In this document: piece by piece, positions 1-8,976 of the stretch
Numbering within the stretch: the stretch's first letter is position 1
How the letters are laid out: every line of letters starts with the position of its first letter
Program-made: the position numbers and the translations under genes
Source: Psychrobacter glacincola
GTDB taxonomy: Bacteria > Pseudomonadota > Gammaproteobacteria > Pseudomonadales > Moraxellaceae
Length of the DNA stretch: 64,000 nt
Assembly (NCBI RefSeq): GCF_904846215.1
Contig: NZ_CAJGZK010000006.1
Span: 106,071-170,070, forward strand
Direction of reading: 5' to 3'
Notes under the pieces: generated by a model
What the model was told of the DNA's origin: nothing
What the model saw: the letters and a program-made list of their open reading frames with translations, nothing else
Databases searched by the model: none

Positions 1-97
1 AACAATGAGCTATTATGGCAATTATCAACATCATTCATTGTCAATTCTCATATTGCGCTTGTTTTGGTTTGGTAAGCCAATAATTTATCTAGTGCTT

Positions 98-1648
98 TTA
101 ACCATGTTTCAGATGGCGCGGACGGAAACCTGTTGCCAATAACACGCCGCCGTAAATCACTGCACCGACCACACACATAATCAGTAGCGCAACCAAACGT
201 TGCCATTGTGCCTTATCGGCTGGAAAGTACGGTAGCATGACATAAAGCACGGCGACCATGGCAGTGGTGGAAATCGCAAACTGCGCAAACAGTTTTTTCC
301 AGTGACTGCCAAAACGAAAAATATCACGCTGATGCAAGAAGTAATACAGTAAGCCTGCATTTACAAATGATGCGCCAGTCGTTGCAAGTGCCAGACCGCC
401 ATGTAATGGAATTTCAAGAAAGTAAAATATCCCAATAAAGATAACACTAAAAATCATATTAGCAAAAACGGAAATAATACCGATTCTGACGGGTGTGCGG
501 ATATCTTGACGGGCAAAGAAAGCAGGGGCAAAGACTTTAATTAGCATAAAGCCTAAAATGCCACCTGCCATACTTTTTAGGGCTAGAGAACTCATTTGCG
601 CATCACGTAAGGTAAATTCGCCGCGTAAAAATAGCGCTTGCATGAGCACATCTGACAGTATAAACAGTGCTGCTGAGGCAGGCACGCCGACTAAAATAAT
701 TAAGCGGGCTGCCCAATCGATGGTCTTTTTAAAACTGACATCATCTCTTTGCGCTTCACTTTTTGATAGGCTTGGCAAAATAACCGTCCCAATTGCCACA
801 CCAATTAAACCAAGGGGTAACTCGCTCATACGTTCAGCGGCATATAGCCACGAGACTGAACCACCAATCATCAAAGAGGCAAAGATAGTATTTAATAATA
901 GATTAATCTGCGTAACCGATACCCCAAAGATAGCCGGTAGCATCAGCTTTAATATGCGTCTGACGCCTTCATGCTGGAAGTCGATTTTGGGCATCACCAG
1001 TAGTTTTTGCTGGGATAACTGTGGCAATTGCAGTAGGAGCTGTAATAAACCGGCGATAGCGACCGCGTAACCGAGCGCCATAATAGGCGTCTCAAACATA
1101 GGTGCAAAAACCAGTGCACCACCAATCATACACAGATTGAGCAATACGGGTGCAAAGGCAGGTGCCGCAAAACGTCCGTAGCTTTGTAAAATACCACTGG
1201 CAAAGGCTGTCATTGAGATAAACAATAAATAAGGAAAGGTCAGGCGTAGCAATTCAGCAGTAATCGCAAACTTATCAGGTTGATCGGCAAAACCGGGCGC
1301 AAATAAAGTCACGACCCACGGTGCCATTAAAATAACCACTACAGTAAGCATCGATAAAATTAACATCAGCGCGCCTGACGTACGACTGACTAATATCTGT
1401 ACTTCTCGTAAGCTGTATTTTTCTTTATATTCTGATAGAACAGGTACAAAGGCTTGACTGAACGCGCCTTCAGCAAAAAGGCGTCGCAGAAAGTTCGGTA
1501 TCTTAAAGGCAACCAAAAAGGCGTCCATCAGACCGCCAGCGCCAAAGACGCCTAATAAGACAATATCGCGTACCAGACCTAAAATACGTGACAGCATGGT
1601 CATGCTACTGACTACCATGGTTGAACGAAATAACCGACTTTTTGCCAT
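98..1648 (-). CDS. murJ: Lipid II flippase MurJ
   Basis: Integral inner-membrane protein of 516 residues, the usual MurJ/MviN length, which flips the peptidoglycan precursor lipid II to the periplasmic face. Hydrophobic segments run along nearly the whole chain, consistent with about 14 membrane helices. The family N-terminal signature SRILGLVRD is at residues 20-28, and the FAEGAFSQAFVP motif lies near residue 60. The gene is monocistronic here and convergent with nothing visible in the window; ampD follows upstream on the same strand. Family assignment is secure from motifs and length; function is from knowledge of MurJ. Confidence 0.96.
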   Translation of the reverse strand: MAKSRLFRSTMVVSSMTMLSRILGLVRDIVLLGVFGAGGLMDAFLVAFKIPNFLRRLFAEGAFSQAFVPVLSEYKEKYSLREVQILVSRTSGALMLILSMLTVVVILMAPWVVTLFAPGFADQPDKFAITAELLRLTFPYLLFISMTAFASGILQSYGRFAAPAFAPVLLNLCMIGGALVFAPMFETPIMALGYAVAIAGLLQLLLQLPQLSQQKLLVMPKIDFQHEGVRRILKLMLPAIFGVSVTQINLLLNTIFASLMIGGSVSWLYAAERMSELPLGLIGVAIGTVILPSLSKSEAQRDDVSFKKTIDWAARLIILVGVPASAALFILSDVLMQALFLRGEFTLRDAQMSSLALKSMAGGILGFMLIKVFAPAFFARQDIRTPVRIGIISVFANMIFSVIFIGIFYFLEIPLHGGLALATTGASFVNAGLLYYFLHQRDIFRFGSHWKKLFAQFAISTTAMVAVLYVMLPYFPADKAQWQRLVALLIMCVVGAVIYGGVLLATGFRPRHLKHG

Positions 1649-1802
1649 GAGAACCTATTCTGCCAATTTGTTTAGTGATGGTTGCTTGCTGATTTACAAG
1701 AGTCAAAAAAACTGACAGATTATAGCACTTTCATAACCTAGGTAAATGTATTGAATAGGGAGTCTGTTATCAATAATACCTTTACCTTAGTTAAAATAAG
1801 AT

Positions 1803-2411
1803 TTAAGTATCAAGAAGGCGGGCAATCATCTCACGCAATCTTGTCCATTCAAAATAAGCACCGGGGTCAGTCTTGCGACCGGGAGCAATGTCACTATGAC
1901 CGGTCAGATGCCGACGGGTTTTGGGATACGCGTCATAGATTGCGACGATTGCTTTTGCCAATACCTCATATTGCGGCGCGCTAAAGGGCACAAAATCAGA
2001 CCCTTCAAGCTCAATGCCAATGCTATAATCATTACACTCAGCTCGACCAAGATAGCTCGACCTGCCGGCATGCCATGCACGCTCGTTAAAATTCACAAAC
2101 TGCGTCATCGTACCGTCACGCTCGATAAATAAATGTGCGGAAACTTCAGCCCCTTTTATCGTCTGAAAATAAGGATGGGCGTCCCAGTCTAATTGATTGG
2201 TGAACAAGGCTTTGACGTAGTGGCTGCCACCATCGCCGCACGCGCCAAACTCGTTAGGCGGTAAGCTGATATTGTGAATAACAATCGTATCAATGCTGGT
2301 GTTTTTAGGTCGTTTATTAGCGTTCGGAGATGCAAGCCAAGTGGCTGCTGATAATTGACCCTCGTTGATAGTCATCGATGATGCTATAGACATAATGCTC
2401 TCTTTTATCAT
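1803..2411 (-). CDS. ampD: 1,6-anhydro-N-acetylmuramyl-L-alanine amidase AmpD
   Basis: Cytoplasmic zinc amidase that cuts the stem peptide from anhydro-muropeptides during peptidoglycan recycling. The amidase_2 fold is visible: zinc ligands match H46, H172 and D182 (in GHSDIAPGRKTDP), the catalytic glutamate matches E134 (IGIELEG), and K180 matches the conserved lysine. At 202 residues it is slightly longer than the usual ~187 because of an N-terminal extension of about 15-30 residues; starts at internal Met codons (residues 7 or 13) are possible. In enteric bacteria and Pseudomonas AmpD lowers AmpR-dependent beta-lactamase induction; no ampR or ampC is visible here. Confidence 0.93.
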   Translation of the reverse strand: MIKESIMSIASSMTINEGQLSAATWLASPNANKRPKNTSIDTIVIHNISLPPNEFGACGDGGSHYVKALFTNQLDWDAHPYFQTIKGAEVSAHLFIERDGTMTQFVNFNERAWHAGRSSYLGRAECNDYSIGIELEGSDFVPFSAPQYEVLAKAIVAIYDAYPKTRRHLTGHSDIAPGRKTDPGAYFEWTRLREMIARLLDT

Positions 2412-2610
2412 GGTTATTAATCAGCAGAAAAATGCGTTTTATCATAAATTTTGTATAAATAAATAGCAAATATATCGTCATTTCAGTATAAATAAGAGAG
2501 ACGCAAATAATATTTTGCTAACAGTCTATTGTTACTAATAAATGTTCAAATTTTTAATGAGCGTCCGTCACGCGATAAGCGTACCACCTTTATAGTGCGA
2601 GATTTTACTT

Positions 2611-4734
2611 ATGTCTATACACTCAGTTTTAAATCGTATTGCGCTAGATGGTATGCCAATACCGCTTATCCGGTATGCACGTTTGCCCTTGGCGATAGCT
2701 GGACTGCTACTAACTGCGCAAGCACAGGCATTTTTACCAACGCCTGCTTCACTGGTCACAACTGGTGAGCTTGCCCTTAATCCCGATACCGATACCGATA
2801 CCGATAACAATGCTAAAGCCAAAGCCGAAACAGTTGCTGAAACCGATGCCAAACAGCTGCTGACTTTATGGCGTGAGCAGGCTCAGATAAAAAATCTTGC
2901 CCAGCATACGACATGGCGCCGCTTATTATATTTCTCTGATGACAAAAAAGGCTTGTTTGGCAAAAATAAAAACATCAGCACGGTCGATAACGCTCGTTTC
3001 TTTTTGAGCCCAAATGGGCGTGAGGATTCAGCTGCTGAGCTTGATGCCATGCTTGTTGCATTCGCTGATGAGATGGCTAAGACAACGAATAGTGCCAAAG
3101 CTAATAATGCCAAAGCTAATAATGCTGCCGAAGCTAGTAATAGTAACTCTGCGCTATGCCGTTTTCCAGCGCGTACGCAGTGGTTGAGCGAGACATTGGG
3201 CATTGATAATTCAGCGATGCAGGTAACTTGTCCAGAGCTGACGGCATGGATGCAAAAACTGGCACCTGAGCAGCTGTCTATGATGTTTGCGCAAGAGTAC
3301 TTAGACAATCCTCAGTCTGCTTTTGCTCATACTTTATTGCGTATCGACTCAAAAGCAAGCGTGGCTGACCCAAGCCAAATTCATCATGCTTATGCGCTAA
3401 ATGATACGGTCGATGGTGATACCAAGGATAACTTTGTACTGTACACCATCAAATCTATGACGGGTGGCTATAACAATCTGATTGAGATTGACCCTTATCC
3501 AAAAAAACTGGCCAATTATCTGCAAGACGATGAGCGTGATGCATGGACGTATCGATTGGACTTGAGCCCGGAGGAAGTAGAGCAAATCATACTGCATGTT
3601 TGGGAGACCAAAGATGTAAAACTGCCCTATTATTTTACCACCGACAACTGCGCCTCTGAGATTTTGCGCTTGATAGATGTGGTACGTCCAGAGCAGCATT
3701 TGTTAAGTCAGTTGCCTTATGCCGTTATTCCATCAGACGTGGTACAGCTACTGAATCAAGAAGGTTTGCTTGCCAGCACCAACTATACGCCGGCTGATAG
3801 TACCTTACGCCAAGCACAATTGAATAAAATCAAACAGCAGCGTGATCAGCTCGGCTATCATAACAATCCAAAACAGTCGCTTAATGAGATTAAGTCGGCG
3901 CAGCTAAATACGGTTTCGAGTATGTCAGCCGATGGTCAGACGTTACTCAATCATCAGATTGCGGTCTCAGATACCAATCCTCTTAATAGACATTCGCTGC
4001 AAATGGGACATATTGGCATCGGTCAGCGCGGGGATAACAATTACATTGATCTTGGCGTGCGCGCAGGCTATCACGATACCCTTGATAGTCCATCTGGTTT
4101 TCCGCAGTTTTTTGATTTAGAAGGTGCAGCGGCGACTTTTCGTTTGTATGACACAGATAATGATAAAGCCAATCAGCCAAAAAGTGTGCTGTTACAGAAT
4201 TTGACTGTCATTAAAGGGCGTTCTTTTAATCCCGTCAATTCTGCCAAAAAGGGCAAAACCTGGGGCGCGAGTATCGAGGCTACGCGCGTAAACGATGGCT
4301 CGCAGCAAGACGGTAGCGATCATTTAGTTGGAAGCTTGGGCTATGAATCAGGATGGTCATGGGCATTTGGCACGCCTAGTGCAGGTACAGGCGAGATGCC
4401 GCCGCAGCTCTGCTATACCTTTTTGGCAGGTACCGCGCAAACGGGACGTGGTATCAATAAAGGCTTTCGTGTCGGCGCAGGCGTGAACGCTGGTTGTCGT
4501 TACCAGATTAACAATCAGTTACGCGCGCAGGCTGAATTGCAACTGCCATATTGGTATCATGGCAGCAGCGATGGCTCTAACGTCCGTGGTCATTATTGGC
4601 AGCCGATATCAAGCTTAGGGCTGCAATACGATATCGACAAAAAGCAAGCATTACGTATCAATGCCAATTATGAATGGCAAGATCGCATTGATGCCAACGA
4701 CGATGTTCAGTTGTCATATCGCCGCTATTTCTAG
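2611..4734 (+). CDS. Secreted DUF4105 (Lnb N-terminal-like) protein
   Basis: A 707-residue exported protein. An N-terminal hydrophobic stretch ends in AQAQA near residue 40, a plausible signal-peptidase I site. The middle carries the DUF4105 / Lnb N-terminal periplasmic hallmark, TTDNCAS with the Asn-Cys pair at 346-347, in a domain thought to resemble NlpC/P60-like cysteine enzymes. The C-terminal third (from about residue 450) is rich in alternating hydrophobic/aromatic strands and ends in Phe (YRRYF), as in outer-membrane beta-barrels. Low-complexity stretches occur at about 57-66 (repeated Asp-Thr) and 162-178 (AKANN repeats). Substrate is unknown; DUF4105 membership is recognition, the barrel is inference. 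Confidence 0.78.
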   Translation: MSIHSVLNRIALDGMPIPLIRYARLPLAIAGLLLTAQAQAFLPTPASLVTTGELALNPDTDTDTDNNAKAKAETVAETDAKQLLTLWREQAQIKNLAQHTTWRRLLYFSDDKKGLFGKNKNISTVDNARFFLSPNGREDSAAELDAMLVAFADEMAKTTNSAKANNAKANNAAEASNSNSALCRFPARTQWLSETLGIDNSAMQVTCPELTAWMQKLAPEQLSMMFAQEYLDNPQSAFAHTLLRIDSKASVADPSQIHHAYALNDTVDGDTKDNFVLYTIKSMTGGYNNLIEIDPYPKKLANYLQDDERDAWTYRLDLSPEEVEQIILHVWETKDVKLPYYFTTDNCASEILRLIDVVRPEQHLLSQLPYAVIPSDVVQLLNQEGLLASTNYTPADSTLRQAQLNKIKQQRDQLGYHNNPKQSLNEIKSAQLNTVSSMSADGQTLLNHQIAVSDTNPLNRHSLQMGHIGIGQRGDNNYIDLGVRAGYHDTLDSPSGFPQFFDLEGAAATFRLYDTDNDKANQPKSVLLQNLTVIKGRSFNPVNSAKKGKTWGASIEATRVNDGSQQDGSDHLVGSLGYESGWSWAFGTPSAGTGEMPPQLCYTFLAGTAQTGRGINKGFRVGAGVNAGCRYQINNQLRAQAELQLPYWYHGSSDGSNVRGHYWQPISSLGLQYDIDKKQALRINANYEWQDRIDANDDVQLSYRRYF
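2783..2808 (+). repeat. Hexanucleotide repeat in the DUF4105 gene
   Basis: About four tandem GATACC units encode an Asp-Thr run just after the signal peptide. In-frame 6-bp unit changes would alter the length of the linker without breaking the gene. Confidence 0.7.
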
Positions 4735-4779
4735 TAGCCAACAGTACTTTAAGTAGCATATGAAAGGCAGGCAGAAATT

Positions 4780-5622
4780 ATGATGAATACGCACAATATA
4801 TTAATTATCGGTCAAGGTGATATTGGATTGCCAGTGACCAATAAACTTGCGCAAGACGGCTTAAACGTCACTGGGCTGGCACGTCGAGAACGTCAGAATT
4901 ACGCATTGATTGATAAAGCTAGGTTTATGCAAGCCGATGCGTTGACGCTCACGGCGGAGCAGCTGCAAGATTTTACTCATATTGCGATTATCGTCACCCC
5001 TGATGAGTATTCAACCAGTGGTTATCACAACAGCTATTTGGCGATTAATCAGCATTTAGCAGTGCTTGCGGATAAACTATCCAATCTTCAGCGCATTGTT
5101 TTTATTTCTTCAACGGGTGTCTATGGGCAAGATAATGGCGAATGGATCGATAAAGATACCGTGCCGATGCTGCCTAGACGCGAAGCGTCACAAGTGATAT
5201 TGCAAGCAGAGCAAATGCTGCAACAAGGTTTTGATGATAAAGCAATCATCATCCGTCCAAGTGGCATTTATGGACGCGAGCGCTTAATGCGTGTGCGCAA
5301 AGCCAAAGCGCCACAAAAACAGCCGATAGCAGCTGGCACGTGGACCAATCGCATTATGGACTCTGATTTGGTGACTGTTATTACCAAGGTATTGACGATA
5401 GAAGAAACAAAGCCTATTTATATTGCAACCGATTATCTACCAGTGACTTCCTTTGCGCTGACCACTTGGCTATGTGAGCAATTAGGTGAAGCGGTACCAG
5501 TACTTGACGATAAAAATACTGCTATAAGCGGGAAACGGCTACATAGCAATATTCCGTTAGCGTGGCTGACGTATCCTGATTGGCAAGTGGGATATGAAGA
5601 TATTTTGCGTCATCAAAATTGA
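4780..5622 (+). CDS. NAD(P)-dependent epimerase/SDR-family protein (YeeZ-like)
   Basis: A 280-residue extended short-chain dehydrogenase-like protein. A Rossmann nucleotide-binding loop is visible at the N-terminus (IIGQGDIGLPVT, GxGxxG at about 11-16), followed by FISSTGVYG near residue 110 and IIRPSGIYGR near 162, both typical of the YeeZ/YbjT-like NAD-dependent epimerase group. The canonical catalytic YxxxK is not obvious. The substrate cannot be told from sequence. It starts 45 bp after the DUF4105 gene, so co-transcription is likely. A short tandem repeat follows its stop codon. Confidence 0.75.
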   Translation: MMNTHNILIIGQGDIGLPVTNKLAQDGLNVTGLARRERQNYALIDKARFMQADALTLTAEQLQDFTHIAIIVTPDEYSTSGYHNSYLAINQHLAVLADKLSNLQRIVFISSTGVYGQDNGEWIDKDTVPMLPRREASQVILQAEQMLQQGFDDKAIIIRPSGIYGRERLMRVRKAKAPQKQPIAAGTWTNRIMDSDLVTVITKVLTIEETKPIYIATDYLPVTSFALTTWLCEQLGEAVPVLDDKNTAISGKRLHSNIPLAWLTYPDWQVGYEDILRHQN

Positions 5623-5645
5623 TAGCATTGATAGCATTGATAGAG
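5620..5645 (+). repeat. 9-bp tandem repeat overlapping a stop codon
   Basis: The unit GATAGCATT is repeated twice followed by a partial third copy; it begins at the TGA stop of the epimerase-like gene. Probably replication slippage. Confidence 0.75.
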
Positions 5646-5725
5646 CCGCTATAGCCCTTAAATACATTTTTAAATATATTGTTCATGGGTGCTATTTTGT
5701 AAGGGCGCTCACTTAGGAAAATTTT

Positions 5726-6742
5726 ATGACCCAGCCTTTTATTTCTGAAGATGGCTTACTCAGCACTGATTTTGCGGCAGATGGTCAGTATGCACACAGT
5801 CATGCGCAGCAATTAGCTGCTTCACCCAATAGTAACCAGCCCGCCATTGTGCATCCTAATTTTGACCCCACGCAATCACCACTAGATCCTGCAAGACCGC
5901 TAACGGATATTCCAGAACCAGCGCGACGCCTAAATGGTCAGCTTCGCCGCTTATACGGCAATGCTGCGCGTTTTTATCAGCCTGATAAGGGCAGTTTATC
6001 GAAATGGGATATTATTGCTTCAGAGACATTGGCGGAGCATTTATCGTTACTAAGCGCTGCGAAATTGGTAGCGCTACCTGATGGTTTTTATCACACTCAT
6101 AGCGAGCAGCCACTACTATCCTCGTTAAATGAGATGGTTTTGCTCGATATGTCAGATATTCAGCAAGCTATTCGAGCATATCCAAAGCTAAATCGTTACG
6201 GGTTTTTGTCAGCAGATGGTACAGATGAGTTAAACAGTAAAGGAGATAATCATAAGAAAGACACCGCTAAAGCCAAAGTATCTGCTGCACTGTCTCTGCG
6301 CGCCCTGACCAAACGTTATAATCCTGATGAGCTGTTGAGTAGTATGTATGCGGATGACTGGCATGTGATATTGCAGCCGCAGCAGTTTGACACCGGCGAG
6401 GGCAGTTTGGCTACCGATATTATGGCGTGTAGCGTTGCGGTCTATGCTTTAAAGCAGTGTAATAGTCGCAAAAGTATCAATCATAGTTATAGCGCCGCGC
6501 AAATTTGCCAGTATGTTCGCAGTTATTTACTCAGTCAGAGTATTTGTGAGCCTACTCAGCGTCATGCCTATCGGCAAATTCGAATTTTTGCAGGTCATGT
6601 GATCGTTGCTGCTCATCACTTAGGTTTGGATATACAAGTAAGTCAGGACGGTCACGGTTATTTTAATCTCTCATCACGCTGTGGTCTTTTGACGCGCTAT
6701 CCCAATATGCAAGATTATGATATCAATGGTTGGTCAAGTTAA
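5726..6742 (+). CDS. Hypothetical protein, 338 aa
   Basis: Not recognised. There is no signal peptide or membrane helix. The first ~65 residues are Pro/Asn/Ser-rich and look disordered. A folded region follows with the segment ARRLNGQLRRLYGNAARFYQ (about 67-86), an acidic/Lys linker around 165-185, and a helical C-terminal half containing QICQYVRSYLLSQSIC and RQIRIFAGHVIVAAHH. It lies 85 bp upstream of pyrE on the same strand with a modest Shine-Dalgarno (TTAGGAAA). Codon use and length argue for a real gene. A genus-restricted cytoplasmic protein is my best description; no function is proposed. Confidence 0.72.
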   Translation: MTQPFISEDGLLSTDFAADGQYAHSHAQQLAASPNSNQPAIVHPNFDPTQSPLDPARPLTDIPEPARRLNGQLRRLYGNAARFYQPDKGSLSKWDIIASETLAEHLSLLSAAKLVALPDGFYHTHSEQPLLSSLNEMVLLDMSDIQQAIRAYPKLNRYGFLSADGTDELNSKGDNHKKDTAKAKVSAALSLRALTKRYNPDELLSSMYADDWHVILQPQQFDTGEGSLATDIMACSVAVYALKQCNSRKSINHSYSAAQICQYVRSYLLSQSICEPTQRHAYRQIRIFAGHVIVAAHHLGLDIQVSQDGHGYFNLSSRCGLLTRYPNMQDYDINGWSS

Positions 6743-6827
6743 GCGCCAACGCCTATAATGTGCTTCATTACAATCATTTTCAAAATAATCATTTTCAAAC
6801 TTTCTTTTTGTTCATAGGAATTCTCTA

Positions 6828-7544
6828 ATGCCCCATGCCCAATACGCTAACAATGTCCCATTTTCATCTCATGCCTTTATTCAACTGGCGTTAGACAACC
6901 AAGTCTTAAAGTTTGGCGAGTTTGTCTTAAAGTCTGGTCGCATTAGCCCGTATTTTTTTAATGCAGGTTTGCTTGCATCAGGTGAGATGTTGTCGCTATT
7001 AGCGCGTGGTTATGCGGATGCCCTAGCTGAAAAAGTGACTGAGCAGATGGCTACTACAAATGAGGGTAAAGGCGCACAAGAACTGGTTATCTTTGGTGCC
7101 GCTTATAAGGGTATTCCCTTTGTGGCAGCAACCGCACAGGCTTTATGGTTACATCATGGTATCAATGCCAACTGGGGCTACAACCGTAAAGAAGCCAAAA
7201 CGCATGGTGAAGGCGGTAATCTGGTGGGCGCTAATGTCAAAGGCAAGGCAGTCTGGGTATTGGATGATGTGATTACTGCTGGCACAGCGATGCGTGAAGT
7301 GGTTGAGATTTTAGAGCAAGCAGGCGCGAGTGTTGCTGGCATTATTGTGGCGCTTGACCGTAAAGAGAAAGGCTTGGCTGAGCACTCGGCGATTCAAGAA
7401 CTGGCAGCAAATTTAAACGTGCCAGTGCTTGCCCTTGTTGATATTGATGATGTAATCAGCTACTTGGCAGAGGGCAGTCATCCGAACAAAAATGCGACCC
7501 AACTTGCAAAAATGCAGCACTATCGTGCTCAGTACGGCGTATAG
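6828..7544 (+). CDS. pyrE: Orotate phosphoribosyltransferase
   Basis: Converts orotate and PRPP to orotidine-5'-phosphate in pyrimidine synthesis. The PRPP-binding signature VLDDVITAGTA is at about 144-154, and the N-terminal FVLKSGRISPYFFN (33-46) is a hallmark of PyrE. At 238 residues it is about 25 longer than E. coli PyrE, through an N-terminal extension, an insert near residues 70-80 (ATTNEGKGAQE) and a longer C-terminus. A Shine-Dalgarno-like AGGAATT precedes the ATG. Followed 83 bp later by gshB on the same strand. Confidence 0.96.
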   Translation: MPHAQYANNVPFSSHAFIQLALDNQVLKFGEFVLKSGRISPYFFNAGLLASGEMLSLLARGYADALAEKVTEQMATTNEGKGAQELVIFGAAYKGIPFVAATAQALWLHHGINANWGYNRKEAKTHGEGGNLVGANVKGKAVWVLDDVITAGTAMREVVEILEQAGASVAGIIVALDRKEKGLAEHSAIQELAANLNVPVLALVDIDDVISYLAEGSHPNKNATQLAKMQHYRAQYGV

Positions 7545-7627
7545 TTAAGCGCCGTCGTTGCTAGCTATATTGTTGGCATGCTGACATAGGGTTTATGTCC
7601 GTTTTATCTATTAATAACACCACGTAA

Positions 7628-8611
7628 ATGAGTCTTCTTATGAGCCTAGAACAGCCAAAAAAATCGTTGAATATACTTGTCATTATGGATCCTATTGAGC
7701 AAGTTAATTACAAAAAAGACACCAGTCTGGCGATGATGTGGTCCGCGCAAGATCGAGGTCATCGTATTGGTTATTGTCAAATTCATGATTTATGGCTCGA
7801 TCGTGGGCAGCTAATGGTCGATACGCAGTCGGTCACTGTCAAGCGTGATCCTCAAGATTTTTATACATTGGGCGACAAAAAGACGAGCACAGTTAGCGAT
7901 TATGATGTGATTTTGATGCGTAAAGATCCACCGTTTGATATGCGCTTTATCTATGCAACTTACCTGCTTGATCATGCAAAGGCCGCTGGTGTGTTGGTGG
8001 TCAATGACCCACAAGCCATTCGCGATTGTAATGAGAAACTGTTTGCGACGTGGTTTAATGATTATATGAGCCCTACGATTGTGACCAGTAAACAGGCGCA
8101 CATTCGCAAATTTATCGCTGAGCACCAAGATGTCATCGTTAAGCCGTTAGATGGGATGGGTGGTACGGGCATTTTCCGTTTGACCGCTGACAGTCCAAAC
8201 ATTGGTGTGACGCTTGAGATGTTGACTGAGCTTGAAACGCTGCCAATTATGGCGCAGCGTTATCTGCCGGAGATTAAAGAGGGTGATAAGCGTGTACTTA
8301 TCGTCGATGGTGTCGTGGTAGATTATAGCTTGGCTCGTATTCCAACAAAAGGTGAAACCCGCGGCAATCTTGCCGCCGGTGGTAGCGGTGTGGCAATGCC
8401 GTTGACCGATATTGAACGCCAAGTAGCAGAAGTCGTTGCGCCTATTGTCAAAGCAAAAGGGCTGATGTTCGTTGGTTTAGACTTAATTGGTGGTCGCATT
8501 ACGGAGATTAATGTGACCAGTCCGACGTGTGTGCGTGAGATTGATGACCAATGTGGTACAGACATTGCGACCGATTTTATCATCGCCATCGAGCGAAAAC
8601 TGGCAATTTGA
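7628..8611 (+). CDS. gshB: Glutathione synthase
   Basis: ATP-grasp ligase joining gamma-glutamylcysteine and glycine, the second step of glutathione synthesis. The ATP-binding glycine-rich loop KPLDGMGGTGIFR is at about 172-184; the C-terminal EINVTSPTCVREID is the conserved metal/substrate-binding end. The N-terminus (ILVIMDPIEQVNYKKDTS) matches GshB closely. Length 327 against ~316 in E. coli. A second in-frame ATG at 7640 (MSLEQPKKS) is an equally plausible start, since no strong Shine-Dalgarno precedes either. Glutathione made here would also feed the formaldehyde route represented by fghA at 53 kb. Confidence 0.96.
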   Translation: MSLLMSLEQPKKSLNILVIMDPIEQVNYKKDTSLAMMWSAQDRGHRIGYCQIHDLWLDRGQLMVDTQSVTVKRDPQDFYTLGDKKTSTVSDYDVILMRKDPPFDMRFIYATYLLDHAKAAGVLVVNDPQAIRDCNEKLFATWFNDYMSPTIVTSKQAHIRKFIAEHQDVIVKPLDGMGGTGIFRLTADSPNIGVTLEMLTELETLPIMAQRYLPEIKEGDKRVLIVDGVVVDYSLARIPTKGETRGNLAAGGSGVAMPLTDIERQVAEVVAPIVKAKGLMFVGLDLIGGRITEINVTSPTCVREIDDQCGTDIATDFIIAIERKLAI

Positions 8612-8613
8612 TA

Positions 8614-8662
8614 GAGTTGCTGAAATTGGTTGCTGAAATTAGTTGCTGGGCTTGGTTGCCGA
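8614..8662 (+). repeat. 13-bp degenerate tandem repeat after gshB
   Basis: GTTGCTGAAATTG-type units occur about 3.5 times immediately after the gshB stop, with drift in the third and fourth units. Probably slippage; no coding role seen. Confidence 0.65.
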
Positions 8663-8795
8663 GAGAAGCTGTAAGAATAGAGTAATGTAATACCCATCTA
8701 TGGGCACAATGAGCAAAAAACAGTTGTGCTAACATAGATCGTTAAAACGTCAGAGAATTAACGTTTTTATGAAGATATAGCGGTATTGATTGAAA

Positions 8796-8827
8796 CCAAG
8801 TCGCGTTTACTCACGGCTTGGATTTTT
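8796..8827 (+). terminator. Probable Rho-independent terminator upstream of murG
   Basis: An 8-bp stem, CCAAGTCG pairing with CGGCTTGG (one G-T pair), is followed by ATTTTTG. It would end a transcript from pyrE-gshB before the murG promoter region. Confidence 0.55.
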
Positions 8828-8976
8828 GTTATTGGTCGGGCAGAAATGACTGTATATCAGACAGCGATTTACACTATACTATGCGGGCTTTTAAAGTGCC
8901 CTTATTACCCGATGATTAAGATGGCTATAGGACAATAAGTCCTTCATATCAATAAAGAAAAGATAGGCAGGCGTTC

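Larger units (their letters stand above)
8612..8976. other. gshB-murG intergenic region
   Basis: 365 bp without a gene. It holds the short tandem repeat next to gshB, a hairpin with T-tract at 8796-8827, and a TATACT -10-like hexamer at 8875-8880 that could start the murG transcript. I see no convincing -35 partner. Confidence 0.5.

Noticed and set aside
558..1070. 170-codon plus-strand frame inside murJ
   Set aside because: Lies wholly antisense to a well-recognised gene and has Cys/Ser-rich shadow composition.
2568..2852. Antisense frame opposite the start of the DUF4105 gene
   Set aside because: Ser/Val/Ala-rich shadow of the repeat-coding strand, with no ribosome site; the opposite frame has a signal peptide and domain.
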